A stretch of DNA of 64,000 bases from Rhodospirillales bacterium (lineage in GTDB: Bacteria > Pseudomonadota > Alphaproteobacteria > Rhodospirillales > Defluviicoccaceae): positions 1 to 64,000 of the forward strand of contig REEP01000044.1 of assembly GCA_007695045.1 (NCBI GenBank). The letters run 5' to 3'. The position numbers were made by a program, and so were the translations under genes. The notes under the pieces were generated by a model. That model searched no databases. It saw nothing but the letters and a program-made list of their open reading frames with translations, and had not been told where the DNA came from. Of this stretch, positions 1 to 10,464 are shown one piece after another; positions within the stretch are counted from its first letter, which is position 1; each line of letters opens with the position of its first letter.

Positions 1-1414
1 CGGCGATATCAAGGTGCGCCCAGGGCGTGTCCGCCACGAACCGCTTCAGGAACTGGGCCGCGGTGATGCTGCCACCATAGCGGTTGCCGATGTTCTTCAT
101 GTCGGCCGCGTCGGACTTGATCAGCTTATCGTAAGCCTCGCCCAACGGCATCCGCCACACCGGTTCGTTCACCTGATCGCCGGCGGCGATGAGCCGGCCT
201 GCCAGTTCCTCGTCGTTGGAAAACAGGCCTGCGCGTTCGCGCCCCAGCGCGATCAGGATGGCGCCGGTAAGCGTGGCCAGATTGACCATGAAGCGCGGGT
301 GGAACCGTTCCTTCGTGTACCACAACGCATCGGCAAGGACGAGACGCCCTTCCGCATCGGTATTCAGCACCTCGATGGTCTGGCCTGACATGGAGGTGAC
401 GATATCCCCAGGCCGTTGCGCTTTGCCCGAGGGCATGTTCTCGACCAGGCCGACGACGCCGACCACGTTGACCTTGGCCTTGCGCCCGGCCACCGCCGCC
501 ATCAGTCCGATCACCGTGCCGGCCCCGGCCATGTCGTATTTCATCTCTTCCATCCCGGCGGATGGCTTGATGGAGATGCCGCCCGTATCGAAGGTCACAC
601 CCTTACCGATGAAGGCCAACGGACCGGCATCGTCCGGCGCCTTTTCGCCCTTTTTTGGCTTGCCGGTGCCGTTCCACTGCATGATGACCAGCTGCGCTTC
701 CCGCTCGCTGCCCTGCCCCACGCCCAGCAGCGCATTCATGCCGAGCTTGCGCATCTGTGCTTCGCCCAGAACCTCCACCTTGACGCCGAGCTTGGTCAGG
801 GACTTGGCGGCTGCTGCCAGGGTCTCGGGATAGACCACGTTGCCGGGTTCCGACACCAGATCGCGGGTGAAGAAGACCCCCTCCACAACCTTCTCCCGGC
901 TGTCATAGCGGGCTCGCGCCTGGTCCGGCTCAGAACAGGCAAGCGTCACGTGACGCAGGCCGGGTTTGTCCTCCTCCTTCTCCCGGGTGAGATATTTGGC
1001 AAAGCGGTAGGATCGAAGCGTCAGCCCCTCGGCGATCTCGGTCGCCATGTCGGCCGCTGACAGGGAACAGCCCTCGACCGGATCCACCAGCACGGTGGCC
1101 GCATCCATGCCCTCTTTGGCCAGCGCCGCGTAGATCCGTCCGCCGGCACCTTGCAGGCTCAGTGCATCCATCTCGCCAGGCTTGCCGAGCCCCAGCAGCA
1201 GCACCCGGTCCAGCCGGCTCCCACCGGGTGCCAGGACCATCAAGCTCTGGTCCTTGCGCCCCTGAAACCGGCTCGCGTCGATAGCCCGGTTCAGGGTGCC
1301 GCCAAGCTGGTCGTCAACCGCGCGCGCGGACGGCAACAGGACGCGGCCATCCAGCACACCGACGACAAGGGAACCAGTTTCCGGCACACTGAGGGGAGCG
1401 AAGGCAACTTTCAT
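1..1414 (-). CDS. pepA: Leucyl aminopeptidase (M17), 3'-truncated by window edge
   Basis: Cytosolic leucyl aminopeptidase that removes N-terminal residues from peptides using two metal ions. The frame reads leftward from an ATG at 1414 and is still open at base 1, giving about 471 residues; M17 enzymes usually run near 490-500, so only a short C-terminal piece should be missing. Seen: the metal-binding stretch beginning FDTGG at about residue 275, and the M17 signature NTDAEGRL at residues 351-358. A purine-rich AGAGG lies before the ATG. It is divergent from the antiporter gene at 1780. Family assignment is secure. The incomplete end is the window edge, not a mutation. Confidence 0.96.
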   Translation of the reverse strand, partial: MKVAFAPLSVPETGSLVVGVLDGRVLLPSARAVDDQLGGTLNRAIDASRFQGRKDQSLMVLAPGGSRLDRVLLLGLGKPGEMDALSLQGAGGRIYAALAKEGMDAATVLVDPVEGCSLSAADMATEIAEGLTLRSYRFAKYLTREKEEDKPGLRHVTLACSEPDQARARYDSREKVVEGVFFTRDLVSEPGNVVYPETLAAAAKSLTKLGVKVEVLGEAQMRKLGMNALLGVGQGSEREAQLVIMQWNGTGKPKKGEKAPDDAGPLAFIGKGVTFDTGGISIKPSAGMEEMKYDMAGAGTVIGLMAAVAGRKAKVNVVGVVGLVENMPSGKAQRPGDIVTSMSGQTIEVLNTDAEGRLVLADALWYTKERFHPRFMVNLATLTGAILIALGRERAGLFSNDEELAGRLIAAGDQVNEPVWRMPLGEAYDKLIKSDAADMKNIGNRYGGSITAAQFLKRFVADTPWAHLDIA

Positions 1415-1779
1415 GGAGGGACCTCTCGGTTGGCGGCGATGACCGCAGGGTGACATCGACGAATGGTCCCCGATAATTAGCGGTTTGCCGCCAAATGTGA
1501 AGGCCGCGTTATGTCCGGGTGCGGCGGCGGGATGCTGGCTTGTAGCGAGGCCAACCACCCGACGGCACGTGCCCGGAGTTGATCGCTCCGGCCCGGGGCC
1601 GCGCGCCCCGCCGGTTAAAGCGCACAGCGCAATCCCGAGAGCATCGGCCTCGCCGGCGTTGCGGTGACGGCCTCAACCTTGCATCTTCGGAATCCCGTGG
1701 AGAGGCGGCGCTCCTGTGCCCTAAAAGGGTGGCCTGAAGCGACCGAGGCCGAAAGGAAAGGAGCGACCGGGCAAAGCCG
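1415..1779. other. Intergenic region between divergent pepA and the antiporter
   Basis: A 365-bp gap between two divergently transcribed genes, so it must hold both promoters. I see no gene, RNA or strong repeat in it. A good Shine-Dalgarno (AAAGGAG, about 1756-1762) lies upstream of the antiporter ATG, though rather far from it (17 nt). No convincing -35/-10 pair could be picked by eye. Confidence 0.5.
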
Positions 1780-3591
1780 ATGGACTTCATCCCGCTCGCC
1801 ATCCTGATCGGTGCCCTGCTGCTGATCGTCTGCGTGCTGTCCAGTCAGCTCGCCTTCCGCCTGGGCGCGCCTCTGCTTCTGGTGTTCCTGGGACTGGGGC
1901 TGCTTGTCGGCGAGGACGGCCTCGGCATCGTCTTCGACGATCTCCAGGCCGCCTACCTGATCGGCAGCGTGGCACTTGCCGTCATCCTGTTCGAAAGCGG
2001 GTTCGAGACCCCGATGCGAAGCTACCGCATCGCCGCGTGGCCGGCGATCACGGCCGCCACCTTGGGCGTGATCCTGACCGCGGCCGTGGTGGGGCTCGTG
2101 GCCCGGTGGTTGCTCGGTCTCAGCTGGCTGGAAGCATTGCTGATCGGGGCGGTGGTCAGCTCCACCGACGCCGCCGCCGTCTTCTTTTTGTTGCGCATTG
2201 GCGGGATCACGGTGCGCGAGCGGGTGCGATCGACCCTGGAGATCGAATCCGGCACCAACGATCCCATGGCGATCTTCTTGACCGTCGCCCTGGTGGAACT
2301 CATTGCCAGCGGCGCCAGCGACATTTCCTGGCCGATCTTGCTGACCTTCGCGCAGCAAATGGGCGTGGGTGCCGTCACCGGCATTATTGGCGGCCTTTTG
2401 ATTCCATTCGCTTCCAACCGCCTGAACCTGGAAGCGGGCCTCTATGCGGTCCTGTCTTTGTCCTCGGCGCTCCTCATCTTCGGCGCGGCAAGCGTGGTGG
2501 ACGGCAGTGGCTTCCTCGCGGTCTACATCGCCGGCCTGCTTGCCGGGAACTCCCGCATGCGGGGCACTGCGATGCTGAAGCGCTTTCATGACGGCATCAC
2601 CTGGCTTGCTCAGATCATCATGTTCCTGACCTTGGGGCTGCTGGCCACGCCGAGCCAGTTCCCCGCCGTCATTCTGCCGGCCCTTATCCTGGCCGCGGTA
2701 CTGATGTTCGTCGCCCGGCCGGTGGCGATCTGGTTGTGCCTGTTGCCGTACCGGTTCAGCGGCAACGAGATCACCTTCGTCGCCTGGGTGGGCTTGCGCG
2801 GCGCGGTGTCGATCCTGCTTGCCATCGTACCGGCGCTGGGGGGCCTCACGGTCGCCCAGAAGCTTTTCGACGTCGTGTTCCTGATCGTGCTGCTGTCACT
2901 TCTGGTCCAGGGCTGGACCATCCGTCCCACCGCCCGATGGCTCGGACTGATCGTGCCGCGCCGACCCGGACCGGACAACCGCATGGAGATCGAGTTGCCG
3001 GGCCAGGCGGTCTACGAACTGGTGGCCTACACCATTGCCGAGAACAGTCCGGTGAGTTCCGGCCGGCGCCTGCCGCGGTGGGCGCGTCCGGCCCTGATCG
3101 CCCGCGGCAACGAGATCCTGTCGGTGCATACCGCCCGCGGCCTCAGGGCCGGCGATCAGGTCTATTTGTTCACGACGCCGTCGCAGGTGCCGCTCTTGGA
3201 CAAATTGTTCGGCCCAACCCCCGAGATCACCCAGGATGACCGCGCGTTCTTTGGCGACCTGGTTCTCAATCCCGACGTGACCATCGGCACTCTGGCGGAG
3301 ACCTATGGCCTGCCGCTCTCGATCCGGCAGCGGGACATGACCCTTAAGGGATTGTTCGAACAGGAGTTCCCGCAGCCCGAGGTGGGCGACCGCCTGCGCC
3401 TCGGCTCGGTGGAAGTGGTGGTGCGCTCGGTGGCCGGCGCCGATATCCAGAGCGTCGGACTGTTTCTCGAGCCCACGGGCCTGACAGCCCCGCGGCTCAA
3501 GCTGTTCCAGTCGCCGGCAGACTTGTGGCGGGGCCTGCGCCGCGCCGGTGCCAAGCTGCGCCACCGGATCTGGACCCGCCTGCACCGATAG
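1780..3591 (+). CDS. cvrA: K+/H+ antiporter, CPA1 family with RCK-C and CorC-type domains
   Basis: Inner-membrane cation/proton antiporter of the CvrA/NhaP2 type, which exports K+ (or Na+) in exchange for protons and helps with volume and pH control. The first 385 or so residues form about 12-13 hydrophobic helices with the CPA1 core, including the conserved acidic stretch LEIESGTNDP near residues 150-160. A TrkA-C/RCK-C regulatory domain follows at about 405-480, then a CorC/HlyC-like transporter-associated domain at about 490-575. The 603-residue length and domain order match NhaP2. The next gene, DUF2270, ends two bases downstream on the opposite strand. The ion specificity cannot be read from sequence. 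Confidence 0.93.
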   Translation: MDFIPLAILIGALLLIVCVLSSQLAFRLGAPLLLVFLGLGLLVGEDGLGIVFDDLQAAYLIGSVALAVILFESGFETPMRSYRIAAWPAITAATLGVILTAAVVGLVARWLLGLSWLEALLIGAVVSSTDAAAVFFLLRIGGITVRERVRSTLEIESGTNDPMAIFLTVALVELIASGASDISWPILLTFAQQMGVGAVTGIIGGLLIPFASNRLNLEAGLYAVLSLSSALLIFGAASVVDGSGFLAVYIAGLLAGNSRMRGTAMLKRFHDGITWLAQIIMFLTLGLLATPSQFPAVILPALILAAVLMFVARPVAIWLCLLPYRFSGNEITFVAWVGLRGAVSILLAIVPALGGLTVAQKLFDVVFLIVLLSLLVQGWTIRPTARWLGLIVPRRPGPDNRMEIELPGQAVYELVAYTIAENSPVSSGRRLPRWARPALIARGNEILSVHTARGLRAGDQVYLFTTPSQVPLLDKLFGPTPEITQDDRAFFGDLVLNPDVTIGTLAETYGLPLSIRQRDMTLKGLFEQEFPQPEVGDRLRLGSVEVVVRSVAGADIQSVGLFLEPTGLTAPRLKLFQSPADLWRGLRRAGAKLRHRIWTRLHR

Positions 3592-3593
3592 GC

Positions 3594-4313
3594 TCACTCC
3601 TCCACCCCCATTCGGGCGCGTTCTGCCAGGGCCGGCAGCGGGTCGTGGCGGGGGCGGTACGCGCGGCCGATGGCCCGCTGACCGCGGACGGTGATCAGCG
3701 CCACCGCCATCCACGACAGATGGAATGCGGCCCCCATGGCCAGCGCCAGTTCTCCCGGCAGCGGCCCGATGGCGGCCCGCTGCCACAGATCATCCCAGGT
3801 GGTGAGCGGTTGCGGGTGGATCGCCAGTTTGCCCAGGTAGGTCACCAGCTGGATCAGGAAAATCCAGCTGTAGTTGCGCCGGAGGCGCCGGCCCACCGCC
3901 TCCCACAAGGAAATGTGGAAGCGGACCTCGGTGTAGTCGTCGGCCAGGATGTCGTTCCAGCGGTCGTCCACAATGACGCCCCGGCCTTCCAGCATCGGCC
4001 CGTAGAACCGGGTCTCCAGCACCCGGATCCGCACTCGCCAGATATCGAAGAAGCGGTAGCGCCGGGCCTCGAACAGGAGGAAGACACAGACCAGAAGGCT
4101 CACCAGCACGATCGGCAGAGGCGAGGCGTCCGGCGTGGCGAACGTCACCGACATGGCGATGCCGGTCGTCACCACCGCCCAGTTGGTGGTGGCGTCCAGG
4201 CGGGTGCGCCAGATCTTGCTGCGGTACATTTCGCCCCGATAGAGGTGGGCGAGCGCGCCGATCTCGGCGGCGCCGAACTTGGGCTCGAAAGGGCGGTCTT
4301 CCCGGCCGGTCAT
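3594..4313 (-). CDS. DUF2270 predicted integral membrane protein
   Basis: A 239-residue membrane protein matching the DUF2270 family. It has a conserved N-terminal LAHLYRGEMYR motif at about residues 20-30, a pair of hydrophobic helices around residues 48-80, and another pair near 170-215. Its biochemical role is unknown. The start follows the stop of the GlpV-like gene by 12 nt on the same strand, so the two are probably co-transcribed. No strong Shine-Dalgarno precedes the ATG, which fits translation coupled to the gene before it. The pairing of DUF2270 with a glycerol-binding protein is a genomic-context observation, not evidence of function. Confidence 0.85.
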   Translation of the reverse strand: MTGREDRPFEPKFGAAEIGALAHLYRGEMYRSKIWRTRLDATTNWAVVTTGIAMSVTFATPDASPLPIVLVSLLVCVFLLFEARRYRFFDIWRVRIRVLETRFYGPMLEGRGVIVDDRWNDILADDYTEVRFHISLWEAVGRRLRRNYSWIFLIQLVTYLGKLAIHPQPLTTWDDLWQRAAIGPLPGELALAMGAAFHLSWMAVALITVRGQRAIGRAYRPRHDPLPALAERARMGVEE

Positions 4314-4325
4314 GGCTTGGCGCGA

Positions 4326-6116
<1,791 letters not shown>

Positions 6117-6192
6117 CGGCGTCCTCCCTCAATCGTGACCCGATGGCTTGGCATCCCCGGGCCTTCGTGGTTGCAAACCGCGCGATTGCGAC

Positions 6193-6222
6193 TTACTTCG
6201 CGGGGCGTGTTTGGTCTATAAT
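6193..6222 (+). promoter_or_regulatory. Candidate sigma70-type promoter of glpK
   Basis: A perfect TATAAT (6217-6222) stands in the glpV-like/glpK divergent gap, with a weak -35 candidate TTACTT (6193-6198) 18 nt upstream. Transcription would start about 130 nt before the glpK ATG. The -10 match is striking in such G+C-rich DNA, but no operator for a GlpR-type repressor could be recognised. Confidence 0.45.
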
Positions 6223-6361
6223 AACCTTTGGAGCAAGGCAGGAAAAGGGAGCGTCATCGGCTCTCGGCGAAGTGAGAACAGACAGTGCGAATGCACGGCA
6301 AGCCAATCAATCAGGCGGCCAATTGCCAACAGAGAGCCGCCGGAACAGGGAGGGACTGTTC

Positions 6362-7885
6362 ATGGCTGATGAGTATGTGCTTTCGATCGATCAAGGAACC
6401 ACCGGGTCCACGGTGTTGATTTTTGACCGAAACGCCAATATCAAAGGCCGCGCCTATTCGGAGTTCAAGCAACACTACCCCAAGCCCGGCTGGGTCGAGC
6501 ACGATGCCGCCGAGATCTGGAACGTCAGCCTCGGCGTGATCGTCAGTGCGCTGGAAGCTTCGGGCATCAAGGGCAGCCAACTCACCGCCATCGGCATCAC
6601 CAACCAGCGGGAGACCACGGTGCTGTGGGACCGCAGCACCGGCAAACCGGTGGCCAACGCCATCGTCTGGCAGGACCGCCGCACCGCCGCGTACTGCGAC
6701 CAGATCAAGGAGCGCGGCCTGGAAGAGATGGTCCGGGCCAAGACCGGGCTGGTGATCGACCCCTACTTCTCCGGCACCAAGGTGAAGTGGCTGCTGGACA
6801 ACGTGCCCGGACTGCGCGGCCGCGCCAAGGCCGGGCAGATCGCCTTCGGTACCATCGATTCCTGGCTGGTGTGGCACCTCACGGGCGGCAAGGTGCACGT
6901 CACCGACTACTCCAACGCGTCGCGCACCCTGCTCTACAACATCCATGACCTCGCCTGGGACGACGACCTGCTGGAGCTGTTCGACATTCCCCGGGCCATT
7001 CTCCCGGAGGTGCGGCCGTCCTCCTGGGTGTATGGGCACACTGACCCCGACCTGTTCTTCGGCACCCACGGCATCCCGGTGAGCGGCATCGCCGGCGACC
7101 AGCAGGCGGCGTTGTTCGGCCAAGCGTGTTACGGCGAGGGCCGGGCCAAGAACACCTACGGCACCGGCTCGTTCGTGCTGATGAACACCGGCACCGAGGC
7201 GGTCACCAGCAAGGAGAAACTGCTGACCACCATCGCCTGGGGAATCGGCGAGGAGCCGGTGGAGTACGCGATGGAGGGAGCGATCTTCATCACCGGTGCG
7301 GCGGTGCAGTGGCTCAGGGACGGGCTCGGCATCATCAAGTCGGCAGCGGAGACGGAAGCGCTGGCGGAGAGCCTGAGCGGCAACGATGGGGTCTATTTCG
7401 TTCCAGCGCTGGTGGGGCTCGGCGCGCCGCACTGGGACCCTTATGCGCGCGGCCTGCTGATCGGGGTTACCCGCGGCACCACCCGGGCGCACATCGCCCG
7501 TGCCGTGCTGGAGAGCATGTGCTACCAGACCCGCGACGTGGTGGAGGCGATGCACCGCGATTCAGGCATCCCGCTCAAGGAACTGCGCGCCGACGGAGGG
7601 GCCTCGGCCAACCGCTTCCTGATGCGGTTCCAGTCCGACATCCTGGGCGTGCCGGTGGAAGTACCGGAGGTGGCGGAGACCACCGCCCTGGGGGCGGCGT
7701 ACCTGGCCGGTCTCGCCACCGGATACTGGTCCAGCCGGGAGGAGATCGACGCCAACTGGAAGCTGTCCCGGCGCTACGCCCCCAAGATGCTGGACAACCA
7801 GCGCAACCACCTGTTCGGCCAATGGCACCGGGCGGTGGATCGGGCCAAGGACTGGGCCCGGGACAACGGCAGCGGCGGGCTCTGA
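6362..7885 (+). CDS. glpK: Glycerol kinase
   Basis: Cytosolic FGGY-family kinase that phosphorylates glycerol to sn-glycerol-3-phosphate with ATP, trapping glycerol that enters through GlpF. The 507-residue product begins [16 protein letters not shown], the phosphate-binding N-terminus of FGGY kinases, and carries [18 protein letters not shown] in the C-terminal half. The start at 6362 is chosen because the family N-terminus begins there and AGGGAGGG precedes it; the frame is open further upstream to 6143 but that stretch shows no family similarity. It is followed 36 nt later by glpD and then glpF, an obvious glycerol-use operon. Confidence 0.97.
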   Translation: MADEYVLSIDQGTTGSTVLIFDRNANIKGRAYSEFKQHYPKPGWVEHDAAEIWNVSLGVIVSALEASGIKGSQLTAIGITNQRETTVLWDRSTGKPVANAIVWQDRRTAAYCDQIKERGLEEMVRAKTGLVIDPYFSGTKVKWLLDNVPGLRGRAKAGQIAFGTIDSWLVWHLTGGKVHVTDYSNASRTLLYNIHDLAWDDDLLELFDIPRAILPEVRPSSWVYGHTDPDLFFGTHGIPVSGIAGDQQAALFGQACYGEGRAKNTYGTGSFVLMNTGTEAVTSKEKLLTTIAWGIGEEPVEYAMEGAIFITGAAVQWLRDGLGIIKSAAETEALAESLSGNDGVYFVPALVGLGAPHWDPYARGLLIGVTRGTTRAHIARAVLESMCYQTRDVVEAMHRDSGIPLKELRADGGASANRFLMRFQSDILGVPVEVPEVAETTALGAAYLAGLATGYWSSREEIDANWKLSRRYAPKMLDNQRNHLFGQWHRAVDRAKDWARDNGSGGL

Positions 7886-7921
7886 GGCCCGTCGCAGGCG
7901 CCGGATGCGGAGATCGCAATC

Positions 7922-9577
7922 ATGCAACTGAGGCAGAGCAACATCAGCAAGCTGGGCCGGGTCGATTACGATGTCCTCGTCATCGGCGGCGGCATCAACG
8001 GTGCGGTCTCGGCCGCCGCCCTCTCCGGCAAGGGGGTCCGCACCGCCCTGATCGACCGCGGCGACTGGGCCGGGTTCACCAGCCAGGAATCCTCCAACCT
8101 CGCCTGGGGCGGCATCAAGTACATGGAGACGTTCGACTTCGCCCTGGTGCGGAAGCTGTGCCTGTCGCGCAACCACCTGATCCGCAACTTCCCGTCGATC
8201 GTCCAGGAGATCCGCTTCTTCACCAACATCCCGCAGGGATTCCGCCACAGCCGCCTGAAGTTGTGGGCAGGGACTTGGCTTTACTGGCTGATCGGCAACG
8301 GTTTCACCCGGACGCCCCGCCTTCTCTCAAAGGAACAGATAGCCCGGGAGGAGCCGATCGTCGACGTCAGCACCAGCAACGGCGGGTTCGAGTATTCCGA
8401 CGCCTACCTGTTCGACAACGACTCGCGGTTCGTGTTCGGCTTCGTGCGATCGGCCCTCAATAATGGCTGTATCGCCGCCAACTACGTCGAATCCCAGGGA
8501 TCATCCCGGGATGATCAAGGCATGTGGGTCACCCGCGCCCGCGACGTGATCGACGGCCAGGAATTCGAGATCCGGTCCCAGGTGCTGGTCAATGCCTGCG
8601 GCCCCTTCGTCGACCAGCACAATGCCCTCACCGGGCAAAAGACCGAGCATCGCCACGCGCTGTCCAAGGGCGTGCACCTTATCGTCCATCGTCTCACCCC
8701 CAACCGCCGGGTGCTGGCGTTCTTCGCCTCGGACGGACGGCTGTTCTTCGTCATCCCCATGGGGGCGCGCACCTGCATCGGCACCACCGACACCCGGGTG
8801 GACTCCCCGTTCACCCACGTCACCGACGAGGACCGGGAGTTCATCCTCGACAACATCAACAAGCGCCTGAAGCTGGCCAAGCCGCTCGGCAAGGAAGACA
8901 TCATCGCCGAGCGCTGGGGCGTACGCCCCCTCGCCGTGAAGGGCGGCAGCGGCGGCGAAGACCGGGATTTCCTGCAACTGTCCCGCAAGCACTCCGTCGA
9001 CATCAACCATCCCGAAAGGCACATCAGCATTTTCGGCGGCAAGCTCACCGACTGCGTCAACGTCGGCGACGAGGTTTCCGACGTGGTCGGGCACATGGGC
9101 ATCCCGATCCCCTACCCCGCCCATAAGTGGTATGGCGAGCCGCCCCACGCGCTCCGGCAGGAGTTCGAGCACCGTGCCCGGCTGATGAACCTGGACGGCT
9201 ACACCGACCCCACCTCCACCGAGAAGCTCAGCAGCCGCTACTGGCGGCGTTACGGAATGGAGGCGTTCGATCTGCTGGAGCACATCCGCGAGGACCCCAG
9301 CCAGGCGGAGGTGCTGATCAAGGCGACCGAGTACACAAGGTGCGAGCTGCATCACAAGTCACAGCACGAGATGATCGTCAAGCTGGAGGACTTCCTCCGC
9401 CGCCGCTCCAAGATCTCACTGGTGGTTCGGGAGGACGAGATCCGCTCCTCACCCGGCCTGCTGGAGGCCTGCCGGATCCTGTTCGGTAACGCCGCCGAGG
9501 CGCGCATGGACGAGTACTTCTCGCGACACCAAAGGGACGAACCGCAACCAAAGGAGATGCTGGCGCGCGCCTTGTGA
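7922..9577 (+). CDS. glpD: FAD-dependent glycerol-3-phosphate dehydrogenase
   Basis: Membrane-associated flavoprotein that oxidises glycerol-3-phosphate to dihydroxyacetone phosphate and passes electrons to quinone. The 551-residue product has an N-terminal dinucleotide-binding motif DVLVIGGGINGA at about residues 17-28, the family stretches SSNLAWGGIKYME and GTTDTRVDSPFTHV, and an alpha-helical C-terminal domain. The ATG at 7922 lies 36 nt after glpK. It would process the product of GlpK. Nothing appears truncated or altered. Confidence 0.96.
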   Translation: MQLRQSNISKLGRVDYDVLVIGGGINGAVSAAALSGKGVRTALIDRGDWAGFTSQESSNLAWGGIKYMETFDFALVRKLCLSRNHLIRNFPSIVQEIRFFTNIPQGFRHSRLKLWAGTWLYWLIGNGFTRTPRLLSKEQIAREEPIVDVSTSNGGFEYSDAYLFDNDSRFVFGFVRSALNNGCIAANYVESQGSSRDDQGMWVTRARDVIDGQEFEIRSQVLVNACGPFVDQHNALTGQKTEHRHALSKGVHLIVHRLTPNRRVLAFFASDGRLFFVIPMGARTCIGTTDTRVDSPFTHVTDEDREFILDNINKRLKLAKPLGKEDIIAERWGVRPLAVKGGSGGEDRDFLQLSRKHSVDINHPERHISIFGGKLTDCVNVGDEVSDVVGHMGIPIPYPAHKWYGEPPHALRQEFEHRARLMNLDGYTDPTSTEKLSSRYWRRYGMEAFDLLEHIREDPSQAEVLIKATEYTRCELHHKSQHEMIVKLEDFLRRRSKISLVVREDEIRSSPGLLEACRILFGNAAEARMDEYFSRHQRDEPQPKEMLARAL

Positions 9578-9673
9578 CCATGCCCGTCAAGGGGGGCCGT
9601 CCGGCCCCTCCCCTGGTCAACCAAGAACCCTCGTCAACCAAGAACAAAGTCAAGACAGGGAGGAAACGTCGAC

Positions 9674-10405
9674 ATGACGCCGTTTCTCGGGGAGGTGATC
9701 GGGACCGCCATCCTGATGCTGCTCGGCAGCGGGGTGGTTGCCAACGTCGTCCTGACCGGCACCAAGGGCCACAATTCGGGATGGATCGTCATCGCCTGGG
9801 GCTGGGCGATGGGGGTGTTCGTCGCCGTATTCACGGTGGCGGCGTTCAGCGGTGCCCACATCAACCCGGCGGTCAGCGTCGGCTTGGCAATCGCCGGCAA
9901 GTTCGAGTGGGCGCGGGTGCCGCTCTACATCGTGGCCCAGTTCACCGGAGCGGCAATCGGTTCCGGCCTGGTCTGGGTGTTCTACCGCAAGCATTTCGAG
10001 CAGACGGAGGATGCTGACCTCAAGCTCGCGGTGTTCTGCACCGGCCCGGCGATCCGCGATCCGGTCGGCAACCTGCTGTGCGAGATCATCGGAACGTTTT
10101 TACTGGTGTTTGCGGTGCTGTTCCTGGCCGTGTCGGTGTTCGGGCTGGGTGCCTTGGATGCCCTGCCGGTGGGCCTGCTGGTGCTGGCGATCGGCCTGAG
10201 CCTCGGCGGCACCACCGGATATGCGATCAACCCGGCGCGTGACCTGGCGCCGCGGATCATGCACGCGTTGCTGCCGATCCCCGGCAAGCGGGACAGCGAC
10301 TGGGGCTACGCCTGGGTCCCGGTGGTGGGGCCGCTGATCGGCGCCGCGTTGGCGGCGGGCCTGTACCTGCTGCTGGCGGACCCGACGGATATCCGGTTCC
10401 GCTGA
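9674..10405 (+). CDS. glpF: Glycerol facilitator (aquaglyceroporin, MIP family)
   Basis: Inner-membrane channel for passive glycerol entry. The 243-residue product has six hydrophobic helices and two half-helix motifs: HINPAVS near residue 60 and INPARDLAPR near residue 185. The Asp directly after the second NPAR is the residue that marks glycerol facilitators rather than water-only aquaporins. AGGGAGG stands before the ATG. It is the last gene of glpK-glpD-glpF. Having a facilitator while the glycerol ABC permease genes are absent suggests glycerol uptake here is by facilitated diffusion. Confidence 0.94.
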   Translation: MTPFLGEVIGTAILMLLGSGVVANVVLTGTKGHNSGWIVIAWGWAMGVFVAVFTVAAFSGAHINPAVSVGLAIAGKFEWARVPLYIVAQFTGAAIGSGLVWVFYRKHFEQTEDADLKLAVFCTGPAIRDPVGNLLCEIIGTFLLVFAVLFLAVSVFGLGALDALPVGLLVLAIGLSLGGTTGYAINPARDLAPRIMHALLPIPGKRDSDWGYAWVPVVGPLIGAALAAGLYLLLADPTDIRFR

Positions 10406-10457
10406 CCGACTGGGCGCGACAGGGGTGGCGGCCGTGCGGTCACAAGCCCCTGGTCGG
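10406..10457. terminator. Candidate bidirectional hairpin between glpF and glgX
   Basis: In the short gap between the convergent glpF and glgX, CAGGGG (10420-10425) pairs with CCCCTG (10447-10452), and flanking CCGAC (10406-10410) pairs with GTCGG (10453-10457) with a one-sided bulge. No clear U-tract follows on either side, so this could be a weak or Rho-assisted terminator. Confidence 0.35.
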
Positions 10458-10464
10458 CTTACAT

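Noticed and set aside
1-1414. pepA as a pseudogene because it is short at the 3' end
   Set aside because: The frame is intact and simply cut by the edge of the window.
6143-6361. N-terminal extension of glpK
   Set aside because: The upstream open stretch has no kinase similarity, contains the promoter region, and the family start with a good ribosome site is at 6362.
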